NCBI GenBank assembly: GCA_015061365.1
Contig: SUWS01000004.1
Coordinates: 47,094 to 111,093, forward strand
Direction: 5' to 3'
From: Lentimicrobiaceae bacterium
GTDB lineage: Bacteria; Bacteroidota; Bacteroidia; Bacteroidales; F082
Length of the DNA stretch: 64,000 nt
In this document: positions 50,223-60,077 of the stretch, one piece after another
How positions within the stretch are numbered: the stretch's first letter is position 1
Layout: each line of letters starts with the position of its first letter
Program-made: the position numbers and the translations under genes
The notes under the pieces: model-generated
Told to the model about the DNA's origin: nothing
The model's input: only the letters and a program-made list of their open reading frames with translations
Database searches by the model: none

Positions 50223-53081
50223 TCAGTCGATTCTGCAGCAGAGGTTTCTGTCGCCGAATGCGTCGTCGATTCTTGTAACGTGTGGGAAGTATTTGTCTTG
50301 GACATCGCTCTTGTTAGGGAAGCCTGCCTCTTGACGTGTGAATGGGAATTCCCAGTTGTCACTCATCAACATCTCAGCTGTGTAAGGTGCGTGTGAGATG
50401 AGGTTGTTGCCTTTCTCTGCCTTGCCGCTTTCGATGTCGGCTATCTCTTGACGGATCTTAATCATTGCGTCAACAAAACGATCTAACTCTGCCAATGGCT
50501 CGCTTTCTGTTGGCTCAACCATCAATGTCTCATGAACAGGGAACGCCACTGTTGGAGCGTGGAAGCCATAGTCCATCAAACGTTTTGCGATGTCGATAGC
50601 AGCTACGCCTGTAGCTTTGTTGATGCCGTTGATATCGAGAATCATCTCGTGAGCGACGTGACCGTTATTGCCGGTATAAAGTATTGGATAATAATCTTTC
50701 AATCTATCTTTGAGGTAGTTAGCATTTAAGATAGCCATCTTGGTAGCTTCTCTCAAACCTTCGCCGCCTAACATCTTGATATATGCGTAAGAGATTGTGA
50801 GGATTTGTGCGCTGCCGAATGGAGCTGCTGACACTGCACCGAGTTTCTCGTTATATGTAGCGAGGTTGAGGTGTGTTGGCAAGAATGGTACCAAGTGAGC
50901 TGCCACGCCGATAGGACCTACGCCTGGACCGCCGCCGCCGTGAGGGATAGCGAATGTCTTGTGTAAGTTAAGGTGACATACGTCAGCACCGATGAAACCA
51001 GGACATGTCAAACCGACCTGTGCGTTCATGTTAGCACCGTCCATATAAACCTGACCGCCATTGTCGTGAACGATCTTCATAAGGTCGCGGATGCCGTCTT
51101 CGTAGATACCGTGTGTTGAAGGATATGTAACCATGAAAGCTGAGAGGCTGTCTTTGTATTCTTCTGCCTTAGCCTTAGCGTCTTCCATGTCGATGTTACC
51201 GTTAGCGTCACATTTCACCACGACGACTTTCATACCTGCCATAGCGGCTGATGCTGGGTTTGTTCCGTGTGCTGAAGCTGGAATCAAGCAGATGTCACGG
51301 TGACCTTGACCGTTAGCTTCTTGATAACGACGTATTGTTAAAAGACCAGCATACTCACCACTTGCGCCTGAGTTAGGCATGAATGACATACCTGCGAAAC
51401 CTGTGATTTCGCAGAGGTCTTTACCTAATTCATTAATTAATTCTAAGTAACCTTCAGCTTGATCTTGTGGTACGAATGGGTGGATGTTAGCAAATTCTGG
51501 CCAGCTCAAAGCGAACATTGAAGTTGCTGAGTTGAGTTTCATAGTACATGATCCGAGAGGAATCATAGCACGGTTCAAACTCAAGTCGCGGTCTTCAAGT
51601 TGTTTCATATAGCGCATCATGTCGGTCTCGCTGCGATATTTGAAGAACACTGGTTCTTGCAAGTAAGCAGATGTACGTTGCATATCATCTTGAACGCCAC
51701 TGTATGTTCCGCATACTGAAGGGTCGCATACGAAGTCTTCATGTTGTTTGCCGAGAACTTCACAAACGACAGCAACGATTTCGTTAACGTCAGCCAATGA
51801 TGTTGTCTCGTCTAAGCTAATAGCGAAATGTTGTTTGTCGATGATACGGAAGTTCATCTGATGTTGAAGAGCTACTTCATTGACTTTGCATGTGCAGAAA
51901 CCTTCTGGCAATTCAAAATGCAATGTATCGAAGTAATGATCGTTAAGTTGTTTAACGCCATATTTCTGCATTTCTTTATCGAGAACACAAGTGAGGATAT
52001 TGATATGACGAGCTATTTCTTTGATGCCTTCTGGTCCGTGATAGATTGCGTAGAATCCTGACATGATACCGAGGAGAGCTTGTGCTGTACAGATATTTGA
52101 TGTAGCTTTTTCGCGTTTGATATGTTGCTCACGAGTTTGGAGAGCGAGACGATAAGCAGGATTGCCGAGAGCGTCTTTTGATATACCGATGATACGACCT
52201 GGCATCTCGCGTTTGTAAGCCTCTGTTGTTGCGAAGAAACCTGTGTGAGGACCGCCGAATGCCATTGGGAGACCGAAGCGTTGGCTTGAGCCGAGCACCA
52301 CGTCAGCGCCCCATTCGCCTGGAGGTGTGATAAGAGCGAGGCTCATAAGGTCAGAAGCTACAGCTACCTGCATACCTTTTTCTTTCCAAGCCTTAACTTC
52401 TGCGCTATAGTTGATGATGCGTCCGTATTGGTTAGGACATTGTACTAAAACGCCGAAATATTCTTCACCTGCGCTGAAGTTCTTGATATCGTCAACAACG
52501 ACTTCAATACCTTGATAATAAGCTCTTGTCTTGATAACGTCTATTGTCTGTGGGAAGACGTCGTTAGCGACGAAGAATTTATTGATACCAGCTTTCACCT
52601 GAGCGCGGCTGCGGCTGTGCCAGAACATCAACATTGCTTCTGAAGCTGCTGTTGCCTCATCTAACAATGAAGCGTTTGCCAATGGCATTGCTGTCATGTC
52701 GCTGATAACAGTCTGATAATTCAAGAGAGCTTCAAGACGACCTTGAGAGATCTCAGCTTGGTAAGGAGTGTATGATGTGTACCATCCTGGATTTTCAAGA
52801 ATGTTACGTGTGATAACACCAGGAGTGATTACATTATAGTAACCTAAACCGATATAGCTTCTGTAAATCTTATTCTTTGCGCCTAATGATTTAAGGTTGC
52901 CGAAGCATTCATATTCATTCAAGCCTGCGCCGATATTTAAACCCTTTGGAAGACGAATATCAGGAGAGATGATTTCGTCGATAAGTTGATCTGTCGATTC
53001 AACGCCAACGACCTTAAGCATTTTTTCAACATCATTTGCTGTTGGTCCGTTGTGACGTTTAATGAAATTGTTGTTAATCAT
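50223..53081 (-). CDS. gcvP: Glycine dehydrogenase (decarboxylating), P protein
   Basis: 952 residues, single-chain form (both halves fused). PLP-dependent decarboxylation of glycine in the glycine cleavage complex. The PLP lysine lies in NLHKTFAIPHGGGGPG near residue 700; other motifs include TPYQAEISQGRLEALLNYQT and GSCTMKLN. The other gcv genes are not next to it. -7 box at 53119-53127. Confidence 0.97.
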   Translation of the reverse strand: MINNNFIKRHNGPTANDVEKMLKVVGVESTDQLIDEIISPDIRLPKGLNIGAGLNEYECFGNLKSLGAKNKIYRSYIGLGYYNVITPGVITRNILENPGWYTSYTPYQAEISQGRLEALLNYQTVISDMTAMPLANASLLDEATAASEAMLMFWHSRSRAQVKAGINKFFVANDVFPQTIDVIKTRAYYQGIEVVVDDIKNFSAGEEYFGVLVQCPNQYGRIINYSAEVKAWKEKGMQVAVASDLMSLALITPPGEWGADVVLGSSQRFGLPMAFGGPHTGFFATTEAYKREMPGRIIGISKDALGNPAYRLALQTREQHIKREKATSNICTAQALLGIMSGFYAIYHGPEGIKEIARHINILTCVLDKEMQKYGVKQLNDHYFDTLHFELPEGFCTCKVNEVALQHQMNFRIIDKQHFAISLDETTSLADVNEIVAVVCEVLGKQHEDFVCDPSVCGTYSGVQDDMQRTSAYLQEPVFFKYRSETDMMRYMKQLEDRDLSLNRAMIPLGSCTMKLNSATSMFALSWPEFANIHPFVPQDQAEGYLELINELGKDLCEITGFAGMSFMPNSGASGEYAGLLTIRRYQEANGQGHRDICLIPASAHGTNPASAAMAGMKVVVVKCDANGNIDMEDAKAKAEEYKDSLSAFMVTYPSTHGIYEDGIRDLMKIVHDNGGQVYMDGANMNAQVGLTCPGFIGADVCHLNLHKTFAIPHGGGGPGVGPIGVAAHLVPFLPTHLNLATYNEKLGAVSAAPFGSAQILTISYAYIKMLGGEGLREATKMAILNANYLKDRLKDYYPILYTGNNGHVAHEMILDINGINKATGVAAIDIAKRLMDYGFHAPTVAFPVHETLMVEPTESEPLAELDRFVDAMIKIRQEIADIESGKAEKGNNLISHAPYTAEMLMSDNWEFPFTRQEAGFPNKSDVQDKYFPHVTRIDDAFGDRNLCCRID

Positions 53082-53118
53082 ATTATTTTTATTTAATGTG
53101 TTATTATTTTCCTAAAGC

Positions 53119-53127
53119 GCAAATTTA
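53119..53127 (-). promoter_or_regulatory. Promoter -7 box for gcvP
   Basis: Minus strand TAAATTTGC, 38 bases before the start. Confidence 0.55.
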
Positions 53128-53193
53128 GTTTTTTTTTCTTATAAATCTGCATAATAAGAAATAATTTTATATTTTTGTGACAAATTAATTTAT

Positions 53194-53949
53194 ATGAAAA
53201 GAATCGCTTTATATTTAATCGCCTTATGTATGTTATCCTCGTGCAGAGAAAAGGTTGACAATTCCATCAAATATGGTGGAGGGGAGTCCGTTAACATTGT
53301 TTTATTGGAAGAGCTAAAGCTCAACGCCACCACCGAATCTGATAATCCAATAACCTATTATTCCGACAACGATATGGTCGTGACAGTCAATTCTGAAGGT
53401 GTCATCAAAGGTAAAAACGTCGGTATGGCAAACGTAACGATTTCAAATACAATAGATGTAATTACAGTCAAAGTTACAGTCTCTTTATACGAGGAACCGA
53501 CGACCGATTTCTACGTTTCAAAAGATGAGATAAGTAATATATACGGTCAGCCGAATTACATCGTTGACAGTGGAGACACCACCGTATACATTTACGGCAG
53601 CGGCAACGACTGGTATTCATACGCAGTATGGGAAATGGACTTCTTCTTTATTGATAACCAATACATCGAATCTGACCTTTATATCAGAAGTGATGTAGAA
53701 ACACGCCTTGACGAATTCTTAGATAACAATTATTATTACCAGAGAAGCGACACCATCAGCCAAGGTGACGACACTACTGAAATCTATCACATCTATTTGA
53801 ACGAAGAGAACCCTGAAGATGCGACAGTCATGTTGGGTAAGATCAACAACGTCGGACAATACGAAGACATCTGTGTTTTCTATATCCCTTATGAATATGA
53901 AGAGAAGTTTGATTACAAAGGTATTATAAGAAAGAAACTGAGAATCTGA
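53194..53949 (+). CDS. Lipoprotein with bacterial Ig-like (BIG2) domain
   Basis: 251 residues; lipobox Cys17 (MLSSCREK). Residues about 33-98 form a BIG2-like domain (YYSDNDMVVTVNSEGVIKGKNVGMANVTI); the rest is an acidic, Tyr-rich beta domain. Expected on the periplasmic or outer face. The last codons (KLRI) and TGA sit in the CTGAGAATCTGAAAAT 8-mer repeat. Confidence 0.8.
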   Translation: MKRIALYLIALCMLSSCREKVDNSIKYGGGESVNIVLLEELKLNATTESDNPITYYSDNDMVVTVNSEGVIKGKNVGMANVTISNTIDVITVKVTVSLYEEPTTDFYVSKDEISNIYGQPNYIVDSGDTTVYIYGSGNDWYSYAVWEMDFFFIDNQYIESDLYIRSDVETRLDEFLDNNYYYQRSDTISQGDDTTEIYHIYLNEENPEDATVMLGKINNVGQYEDICVFYIPYEYEEKFDYKGIIRKKLRI

Positions 53950-53990
53950 AAATCTGAGAATCTGAAAATCTGAGAAATGAAGATCTGAGA
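53938..53990. repeat. 8-mer repeats overlapping a stop codon
   Basis: Units TGAGAATC/TGAAAATC alternate four times and then decay. The first one contains the TGA of the lipoprotein gene. Inverse complement of the repeats at 4007 and 5489. Confidence 0.75.
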
Positions 53991-53993
53991 AAT

Positions 53994-54035
53994 AATAAGC
54001 GACGCATTAAAAGTTTAGTGCGTCGCTTATTTTTA
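53994..54035 (+). terminator. Terminator between the lipoprotein gene and rpoD
   Basis: AATAAGCGACGCA (53994-54006) pairs perfectly with TGCGTCGCTTATT (54019-54031), followed by TTTATTG. Confidence 0.88.
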
Positions 54036-54899
54036 TTGTTCCATATACATCCTCTGCAAAGTTTTATTCGGATGCTGTTTCAGTTTCTTGAGAGCCTTGT
54101 CTTTGATTTGTCTGACCCTTTCTCTTGTAAGATCTAAGCGATAAGCTATTTCTTCAAGTGTATAGTTATGACTTACATCTATACCGAAATAAAGGTTAAC
54201 AATCTCTCTTTCTTTATCTGTAAGTATCGACATTGAACGATGTATTTCCGCGGTATCGAACTTACGGGTGATGTTATCATCAGTATCGGAGACTCCTTCT
54301 GGAATTATGGTATCAATCAACGACATATCCTCATCCTCTCCTACTGGCGCATCCATTGAAACCTGTTTCGTATTCATACGAAATGCCGCTATGACCTTAT
54401 CTTCCGGCAAGTCTAATTCGTCAGCTATTTCCTTATATGTAGGCTGACGATGATACAATTGTTCAAGTCGCGACGATGTCTTTTTAATCTTTGAGAGATG
54501 TCCAACTTGATTCAACGGCAATCTCACCAAACGAGATTGTTCAGCTACAGCCTGCAATATTGACTGACGGATCCACCATACAGCGTACGAGATAAACTTA
54601 AATCCCTTAGTCTCATCGAAACGTTGAGCCGCTTTTATCAAGCCGAGATTACCTTCATTAATTAAATCAGGCAAGCTGATACCTTGATTTTGATACTGCT
54701 TCGCCACTGACACTACAAATCTGAGATTTGCTCTTACCAATCTTTCGAGAGCCGCTTCGTCGCCGGCTTTTATCCTTTGAGCCAAGATGACTTCTTCCTC
54801 CGCCGTGACCATATCTTCCCTCGCGATGTCAGCAAGATACTTATCCAACGAAGCCAGCTCTCTGTTTGTTATCGATTTTGAAATTTTTAACTGTCTCAT
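54033..54899 (-). CDS. rpoD: Primary RNA polymerase sigma factor
   Basis: 288 residues: the short Bacteroidota form without the long N-terminal region 1.1. Regions in order: 1.2 (LDKYLADIARED), 2 (ANLRFVVSVAKQYQNQG, DLINEGNLGLIKAAQRFDETKGFKFISYAVWWIRQSI), 3 (LEQLYHRQPTYKEIADEL) and 4 (LTDKEREIVNLYFG, YTLEEIAYRLDLTRERVRQIKDKALKKLK). It directs transcription from TTTG/TAnnTTTG promoters such as those seen here. Confidence 0.96.
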   Translation of the reverse strand: MRQLKISKSITNRELASLDKYLADIAREDMVTAEEEVILAQRIKAGDEAALERLVRANLRFVVSVAKQYQNQGISLPDLINEGNLGLIKAAQRFDETKGFKFISYAVWWIRQSILQAVAEQSRLVRLPLNQVGHLSKIKKTSSRLEQLYHRQPTYKEIADELDLPEDKVIAAFRMNTKQVSMDAPVGEDEDMSLIDTIIPEGVSDTDDNITRKFDTAEIHRSMSILTDKEREIVNLYFGIDVSHNYTLEEIAYRLDLTRERVRQIKDKALKKLKQHPNKTLQRMYMEQ

Positions 54900-54958
54900 A
54901 ATCCTTCCACTAAATACCTAACAATGTTAATTCAAAAAAGTTCATTACCAACAAAAAA

Positions 54959-56446
54959 TTATCTATAGAACTCAAAAGTGATGTTATACGTTCCTGTCAT
55001 GTTGGTTCCTTCTATACGTACCTTGCCATTTCTGTCGTTGCTCAATGCTTTCTTCAGATCATTTTCCGAACTGACTCTCTGATGATTTACCGATAAGATG
55101 ATAAATTCGTCGGTAATACCCTTTTGTTTGAATATGCCTTCTTTAATCTCAACGATCTTCAATCCGTAATTGATTCCGAGTTCACTTTTCAACGATGCTG
55201 GCAGTGGCTGTAATTTAATCCCAAGAACCTCATTATAGAAGCCCTCACCTTCTTTATGCATCTCTTCCGTACCTTCTAAGTTTTTAAGCGTCACTATCTT
55301 TTCCATAACCTCGCCCCTACGTTGTATCTTAACCTTCACTTTATCACCTGGACGATACTGGCTCACCACACCTATAAGCTGTGAGTTTGAGTTCACAGAG
55401 ATACCATTGATACTTAATATGACGTCATCCTCTTTTATACCTGCTGCCTTTGCCCCGCCTCTTTCTTCAACAGCCATGATATAGACTCCCGACATTTCGG
55501 TGATACCCTTTTCTTCAGCAAGTTCTTCCGTAATCTCCACTATACTTACGCCGAGATATGCTCTTTGCAACGCACCATATTGCAAGAAATCCTCAACGAC
55601 TTTTTTCACAATATTGGAAGGAATCGCAAATGAATATCCCTCATAACTTCCTGTTCGTGAAGCGATAGCAGCATTGATACCGATGAGATTACCATCCATG
55701 TCAACCAAGGCACCGCCACTATTACCAGGATTGATAGCCGCGTCGGTCTGGATGAATGACTCTATTGTGCTACCATCACCTAAGATATTTATATTACGAG
55801 CTTTCGCACTTACGATACCAGCTGTCACCGTTGATGTCAGGTTAAAAGGATTACCTACTGCGAGCACCCACTCTCCTACTCTAACCTCGTCAGAATCGGC
55901 GAATGTGAGATATTCCAGATCCTGAGCGTCCACTTTAATCAAGGCTAAATCCGTACTCGGGTCGTTTCCAATTATAGTTGCGGTTCTCTTATGTTTATCG
56001 TTGAAAGTGACTTCAATCTTACTTGCACCTTCAACGACGTGGTTATTTGTAACAATATATCCGTCAGGGGAAATTACCACACCGGAGCCATATCCTACAG
56101 ATACATTATTCGGCACTTCTAGCTGTCCGCCATAAAGCTGTTCCAACATATAACCGAAGAAATCATAATAACTACTACCCTTGGTGATGATTTCCGTTCT
56201 GATGTGAACAACGGTATTAACTGTATTTGCCGCCGCGTCGACGAAACTATCGTTTTCACCATTTGGCATATAAGCAGCTCTTATCATCGGCGCTTGATTG
56301 TCGGTCTTCGTACTTGCCATCATCTGCGCTTCTGCAAGCGACTGCTTCATCTCACGTTGCGATAAAGATAATTTAACTGTGAAAATGCTTAAGGTTAACA
56401 ACACGACACTAAGTGTCACGAATAATACTTTTGTTTTACTCTTCAT
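54959..56446 (-). CDS. htrA: HtrA/DegP-type periplasmic serine protease
   Basis: 495 residues. N-terminal signal anchor (about 7-28), trypsin-like domain with triad His136 (TNNHVV), Asp166 (STDLALI) and Ser243 (GNSGGAL), PDZ1 (about 295-385) and PDZ2 (about 405-490). Degrades or refolds misfolded envelope proteins. The gap of 59 bases to rpoD leaves them separately transcribed or a loose pair. Confidence 0.94.
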   Translation of the reverse strand: MKSKTKVLFVTLSVVLLTLSIFTVKLSLSQREMKQSLAEAQMMASTKTDNQAPMIRAAYMPNGENDSFVDAAANTVNTVVHIRTEIITKGSSYYDFFGYMLEQLYGGQLEVPNNVSVGYGSGVVISPDGYIVTNNHVVEGASKIEVTFNDKHKRTATIIGNDPSTDLALIKVDAQDLEYLTFADSDEVRVGEWVLAVGNPFNLTSTVTAGIVSAKARNINILGDGSTIESFIQTDAAINPGNSGGALVDMDGNLIGINAAIASRTGSYEGYSFAIPSNIVKKVVEDFLQYGALQRAYLGVSIVEITEELAEEKGITEMSGVYIMAVEERGGAKAAGIKEDDVILSINGISVNSNSQLIGVVSQYRPGDKVKVKIQRRGEVMEKIVTLKNLEGTEEMHKEGEGFYNEVLGIKLQPLPASLKSELGINYGLKIVEIKEGIFKQKGITDEFIILSVNHQRVSSENDLKKALSNDRNGKVRIEGTNMTGTYNITFEFYR

Positions 56447-56636
56447 GAATTTAAAAATTAGTTAGTTAATAAAACGATGTCTCATTGTTTTTAAAAGATT
56501 CCCTCGGGCGACATCAAAGCCCGATTTACCTTGCGAGTAAAGATTCTTTTTTCGATATGGTTTGTTTTTAAAAATTTGCTATCTTTACAATCAAAATCCC
56601 TGCCAAAGCAACTGAACTTATATTTAAAGAATTTTT

Positions 56637-57443
56637 ATGAACAACACTATAAATCAAAGCATTAAATTCAGCAAATTTCATGGTGCCGGCAACGACTTCA
56701 TCATGATAAACGCAACAAAAGAACAAATATTATTAAGTGATGAATTAATATATAAGATGTGTGATCGTCGGATAGGAATAGGTGCCGACGGATTGATATT
56801 ATTAATGCCTTCTGACAATCATGATTTTAAAATGAAATATTATAATTGTGATGGTAAAGAAAGTACATTCTGTGGTAATGGAGGTCGTTGCATCGCCGCT
56901 TTCGCTTATGATCAAAAGATTATTAATGGAACCGCCACTTACGAAGCAGTAGACGGAATCCATAATGCTAAAGTGTCAGAATTATCATCGAACGAATATC
57001 ATGTGGAACTGACAATGCGTGACATTTTGTCTTACAAACTTAATGACGACAGTCTTCTCATCGACACCGGCTCACCTCATTACGTGAAGAAAGTCGATGA
57101 TTTAGAAAATTTGGATATTATTAATAAAGGTGCTGCGATTCGTTACGACAAAAGCATTTCAGCTGACGGAGTTAATGTCGATTTCCTTTTGAATAAAGAC
57201 GGGGTTATTAGAATCAGGACATACGAACGTGGCGTTGAAAACGAGACACTTGCCTGCGGCACTGGCGTAACGGCATCAGCGATAGCAGCTTCACTATGGT
57301 TCGGAGGCGACAATATCGACATCCACACTCAAATCGCCAAATTGAACGTCCGCTTCCGAAAAGAAAACAATACTTTTAGAAATGTTGTTTTGTCAGGTCC
57401 GGCGACTCATGTTTTTGACGGAATTTTTATCTTTGCAAAATAA
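56637..57443 (+). CDS. dapF: Diaminopimelate epimerase
   Basis: 268 residues. Converts LL- to meso-diaminopimelate for lysine and peptidoglycan synthesis. The two active-site cysteines are Cys79 (FCGNGGRC) and Cys207 (ACGTG). FHGAGNDFI opens the protein. -7 box TATCTTTAC at 56580-56588. The next genes follow within 11 bases or overlap, making an operon dapF-GNAT-mltG-DUF2279. Confidence 0.96.
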   Translation: MNNTINQSIKFSKFHGAGNDFIMINATKEQILLSDELIYKMCDRRIGIGADGLILLMPSDNHDFKMKYYNCDGKESTFCGNGGRCIAAFAYDQKIINGTATYEAVDGIHNAKVSELSSNEYHVELTMRDILSYKLNDDSLLIDTGSPHYVKKVDDLENLDIINKGAAIRYDKSISADGVNVDFLLNKDGVIRIRTYERGVENETLACGTGVTASAIAASLWFGGDNIDIHTQIAKLNVRFRKENNTFRNVVLSGPATHVFDGIFIFAK

Positions 57444-57454
57444 TTTTTTCACCA

Positions 57455-57979
57455 ATGTTCACTCAAAACGAAAATATAATCATAAGAGCGGCAGAACCTA
57501 AAGACGCCTCCTTGATATATGACTGGGAAAACGATCAGGAAATATGGAGAGTCAGCGAGACTTATATGCCCTACTCTTTTTACCAGATCGAGCAATTCCT
57601 GCTCAACAACAACGATTTGTTTTCCGTACGACAAGTACGTTTCATCATAGAAAGAAAGACAGACTCGAAACCAGTAGGATGCATCGACATATACGACTTC
57701 GACCCAATCCATTTCAGAGCCGGAATAGGAATATTGATCCAAAAAGAGTTCAGAAAACAAGGTTACGCCAAAGAATCAGTACAACTCCTTCTCAACTATT
57801 GTTTCAACATACTGATGCTCAAACAAGTATATTGCCTGATAGATTCTCTCAACCTTGACAGCTTAAATCTTTTTAAGAATATTGGTTTTAAACAATGTGG
57901 TTATCGCAAGGAATGGATCAGAACGCCCAACGGATTCATCGACGAAATAGAGTTCCAATTTATTAATGAAAACTTCTGA
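57455..57979 (+). CDS. GNAT acetyltransferase (RimJ/RimL type)
   Basis: 174 residues. IIRAAEPKDASLIYDWENDQEIW opens the fold, QKEFRKQGYAKESVQLLLNYCF is the acetyl-CoA pyrophosphate loop and LDSLNLFKNIGFKQCGYRKEW the C-terminal part. Resembles proteins that acetylate N-termini or small amines. Its last base is the first base of mltG. Confidence 0.88.
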   Translation: MFTQNENIIIRAAEPKDASLIYDWENDQEIWRVSETYMPYSFYQIEQFLLNNNDLFSVRQVRFIIERKTDSKPVGCIDIYDFDPIHFRAGIGILIQKEFRKQGYAKESVQLLLNYCFNILMLKQVYCLIDSLNLDSLNLFKNIGFKQCGYRKEWIRTPNGFIDEIEFQFINENF

Positions 57980-59061
57980 TGAAAACTATAAGAACATACT
58001 ACAAAGAACACATAGAGAGAAATAAAAAAATGAAACGCTGGATATCAGGTATCCTCGGACTGCTCGTCCTATTATCAGTTATCGTATTCATCCGGACATA
58101 CAATGCCATCATGAAACCTAACACAATGATTACCAACGATAGTAAGGTTTCATTATACATACATTCTGACGATGATTTTGAAACGATAAAAAATAAATTA
58201 TATTCCGACAGTGTCATTATAAACCGTAGATCTTTCGAATGGCTCGCAAAGAAATTGGATTATCCTAAATATATCAAATCGGGACATTATGTCATAAAGG
58301 ACGGAATGAACAACAATCAGCTTCTGAATATGCTCCGTTCCGGAAGTCAGATTCCAATCGACTTCACCTTTAATAATATAAGAACCATAGAACAATTCGC
58401 AAAAGAAGCCGACGATCAATTAGAACTCGATTCATTATCGATACTTAAAGCGTTGAACGAAGATTCGTTGTTAAAGGAAATGGGATTCAAGGAAGAGTCA
58501 TTCGCATCGTTATTTATTCCAAACACTTACGAACTTTATTGGAACATAAATCCGAAAGATTTTATCGAAAAGATGACTAATGAGTACAAAAAATTCTGGA
58601 ATGACACACGTCTGCAAAAAGCGAAAGAAATAAACCTCACTCCTATAGAAGTCAGTATTTTAGCTTCTATAGTAGATAAGGAGACGACAAAGACCTCTGA
58701 GATGTCTCGTATCGCAGGCGTTTACTTAAACAGAATTAATAAAAGGTGGTTACTACAAGCCGATCCAACGTTGGTTTTTGCTCTCGGCGACTTTGAGATA
58801 AAGAGAGTCCTTGATATTCATAAAGAAATTGAGTCGCCATACAACACTTATAAGTATATAGGACTTCCTCCCGGACCAATCTGTATTCCATCTATTGCGG
58901 CAATCGACGCTGTTCTAAATGCAGAAAAACATAGATATTTCTATTTCTGCGCCAAAGACGATCTTTCAGGTTTTCATGTCTTTGCAAGAAACATGAGAGA
59001 ACATAACATAAATGCCGAAAAATATAGAAAAGCATTAAATAAAAAACGAATCTATAAATAA
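57979..59061 (+). CDS. mltG: Endolytic murein transglycosylase
   Basis: 360 residues. Membrane helix at about 20-42 after a short cytoplasmic tail, a LysM-like subdomain, then the YceG catalytic domain with VDKETTKTSEMSRIAGVYLNR, where the first Glu is catalytic, and LQADPTLVFALGD. Cuts nascent glycan strands and so sets their length. One-base overlaps on both sides show translational coupling. Confidence 0.94.
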   Translation: MKTIRTYYKEHIERNKKMKRWISGILGLLVLLSVIVFIRTYNAIMKPNTMITNDSKVSLYIHSDDDFETIKNKLYSDSVIINRRSFEWLAKKLDYPKYIKSGHYVIKDGMNNNQLLNMLRSGSQIPIDFTFNNIRTIEQFAKEADDQLELDSLSILKALNEDSLLKEMGFKEESFASLFIPNTYELYWNINPKDFIEKMTNEYKKFWNDTRLQKAKEINLTPIEVSILASIVDKETTKTSEMSRIAGVYLNRINKRWLLQADPTLVFALGDFEIKRVLDIHKEIESPYNTYKYIGLPPGPICIPSIAAIDAVLNAEKHRYFYFCAKDDLSGFHVFARNMREHNINAEKYRKALNKKRIYK

Positions 59062-59963
59062 TGAAAAAATTATTAGCGATATTATTAATAAGTTTTACAC
59101 TTTATGCATCAGGTCAACAACCCATTGACAGTGTGCAGCTAAAGAAAAACCTTAGTATCGTTTTTGGTACAGAAGCCGTATTATATTCAGGTTCGATGAG
59201 CGGATTATATTTCCTGTGGTATGCAGGTTATCCTCAGTCGTCATTTCATTTTTACAACGACAATGCAGAATGGTTGCAAATGGACAAAGCTGGACATGCG
59301 GCATCAGCATACAACGTTGGCATGCTTGGTTATGAAGCTCTTCGTCTTGCAGGATGGGACGAAAAAAGATCTTTAATATATGGAGGTCCAATAGGTTTTG
59401 TTTTTCTCTCTACTGTAGAAATCTTCGACGGATTATCAGACGGATGGGGATTTTCGTGGGGCGACATGGCAGCCAACGCCATAGGAACCGGATTATTCAT
59501 GGGGCAACAAGCATTATGGCACGAGCAAAGAATATCGATGAAATACTCATATCACAACACCCAATTCGCACAATATCGACCGGACCTTTTAGGAAGTAAC
59601 CTCCCCGAAAAGATGCTTAAAGATTACAACGGTCAAACTATATGGCTATCTTTCAACCTTAAGTCATTGTTTATGAACGACGACTCAAGATTTCCTTCTT
59701 GGGTCAACATTGCTTTAGGATATAGCGGAGAAGGAATGACTGGAGCTTTTTATAACACAATATATCACAACGGGCAAGTAATTCCTGAATTTGACAGGGT
59801 GCGACAATTTATTCTTTCACCCGACATCGACCTGACAAGAATTCCCGTGAGAAGCAAGTTCTGGAAATCAACACTGAAAGTCTTAAGTTTCATCAAGATT
59901 CCTATGCCAGCCGTAATGTGCGACTCTCAAGGCAAAATCTCGTGGCATTGGTTATACTTTTGA
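59061..59963 (+). CDS. DUF2279 (YfiM-like) protein
   Basis: 300 residues with signal peptide (cut near Gly18). Motifs WLQMDKAGHAASAYNVG, GGPIGFVFLSTVEIFDG and WGFSWGDMAANAIG mark DUF2279, a membrane-associated family with conserved His/Asp and Glu residues. Function unknown. Last gene of the dapF operon; its TGA stop is the beginning of the 7-mer repeats that follow. Confidence 0.85.
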   Translation: MKKLLAILLISFTLYASGQQPIDSVQLKKNLSIVFGTEAVLYSGSMSGLYFLWYAGYPQSSFHFYNDNAEWLQMDKAGHAASAYNVGMLGYEALRLAGWDEKRSLIYGGPIGFVFLSTVEIFDGLSDGWGFSWGDMAANAIGTGLFMGQQALWHEQRISMKYSYHNTQFAQYRPDLLGSNLPEKMLKDYNGQTIWLSFNLKSLFMNDDSRFPSWVNIALGYSGEGMTGAFYNTIYHNGQVIPEFDRVRQFILSPDIDLTRIPVRSKFWKSTLKVLSFIKIPMPAVMCDSQGKISWHWLYF

Positions 59964-60077
59964 CAATTAACAATTGACAGTTAACAATTGACAATTGACA
60001 GTTAATAAATACGTTTCGGGAGATGTCAAAGACATCTCCCGAAATATAATTGTAAATTGTAAATTGTTAACTGTTAA
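59964..60077. repeat. 7-mer repeats around a perfect 14-base hairpin
   Basis: TTTCGGGAGATGTC (60014-60027) and GACATCTCCCGAAA (60031-60044) pair perfectly with a three-base loop. On both sides are CAATTGA/CAGTTAA 7-mers, in inverse orientation to each other, so the whole 110 bases can fold. It separates two convergent genes and probably ends both transcripts. Confidence 0.85.
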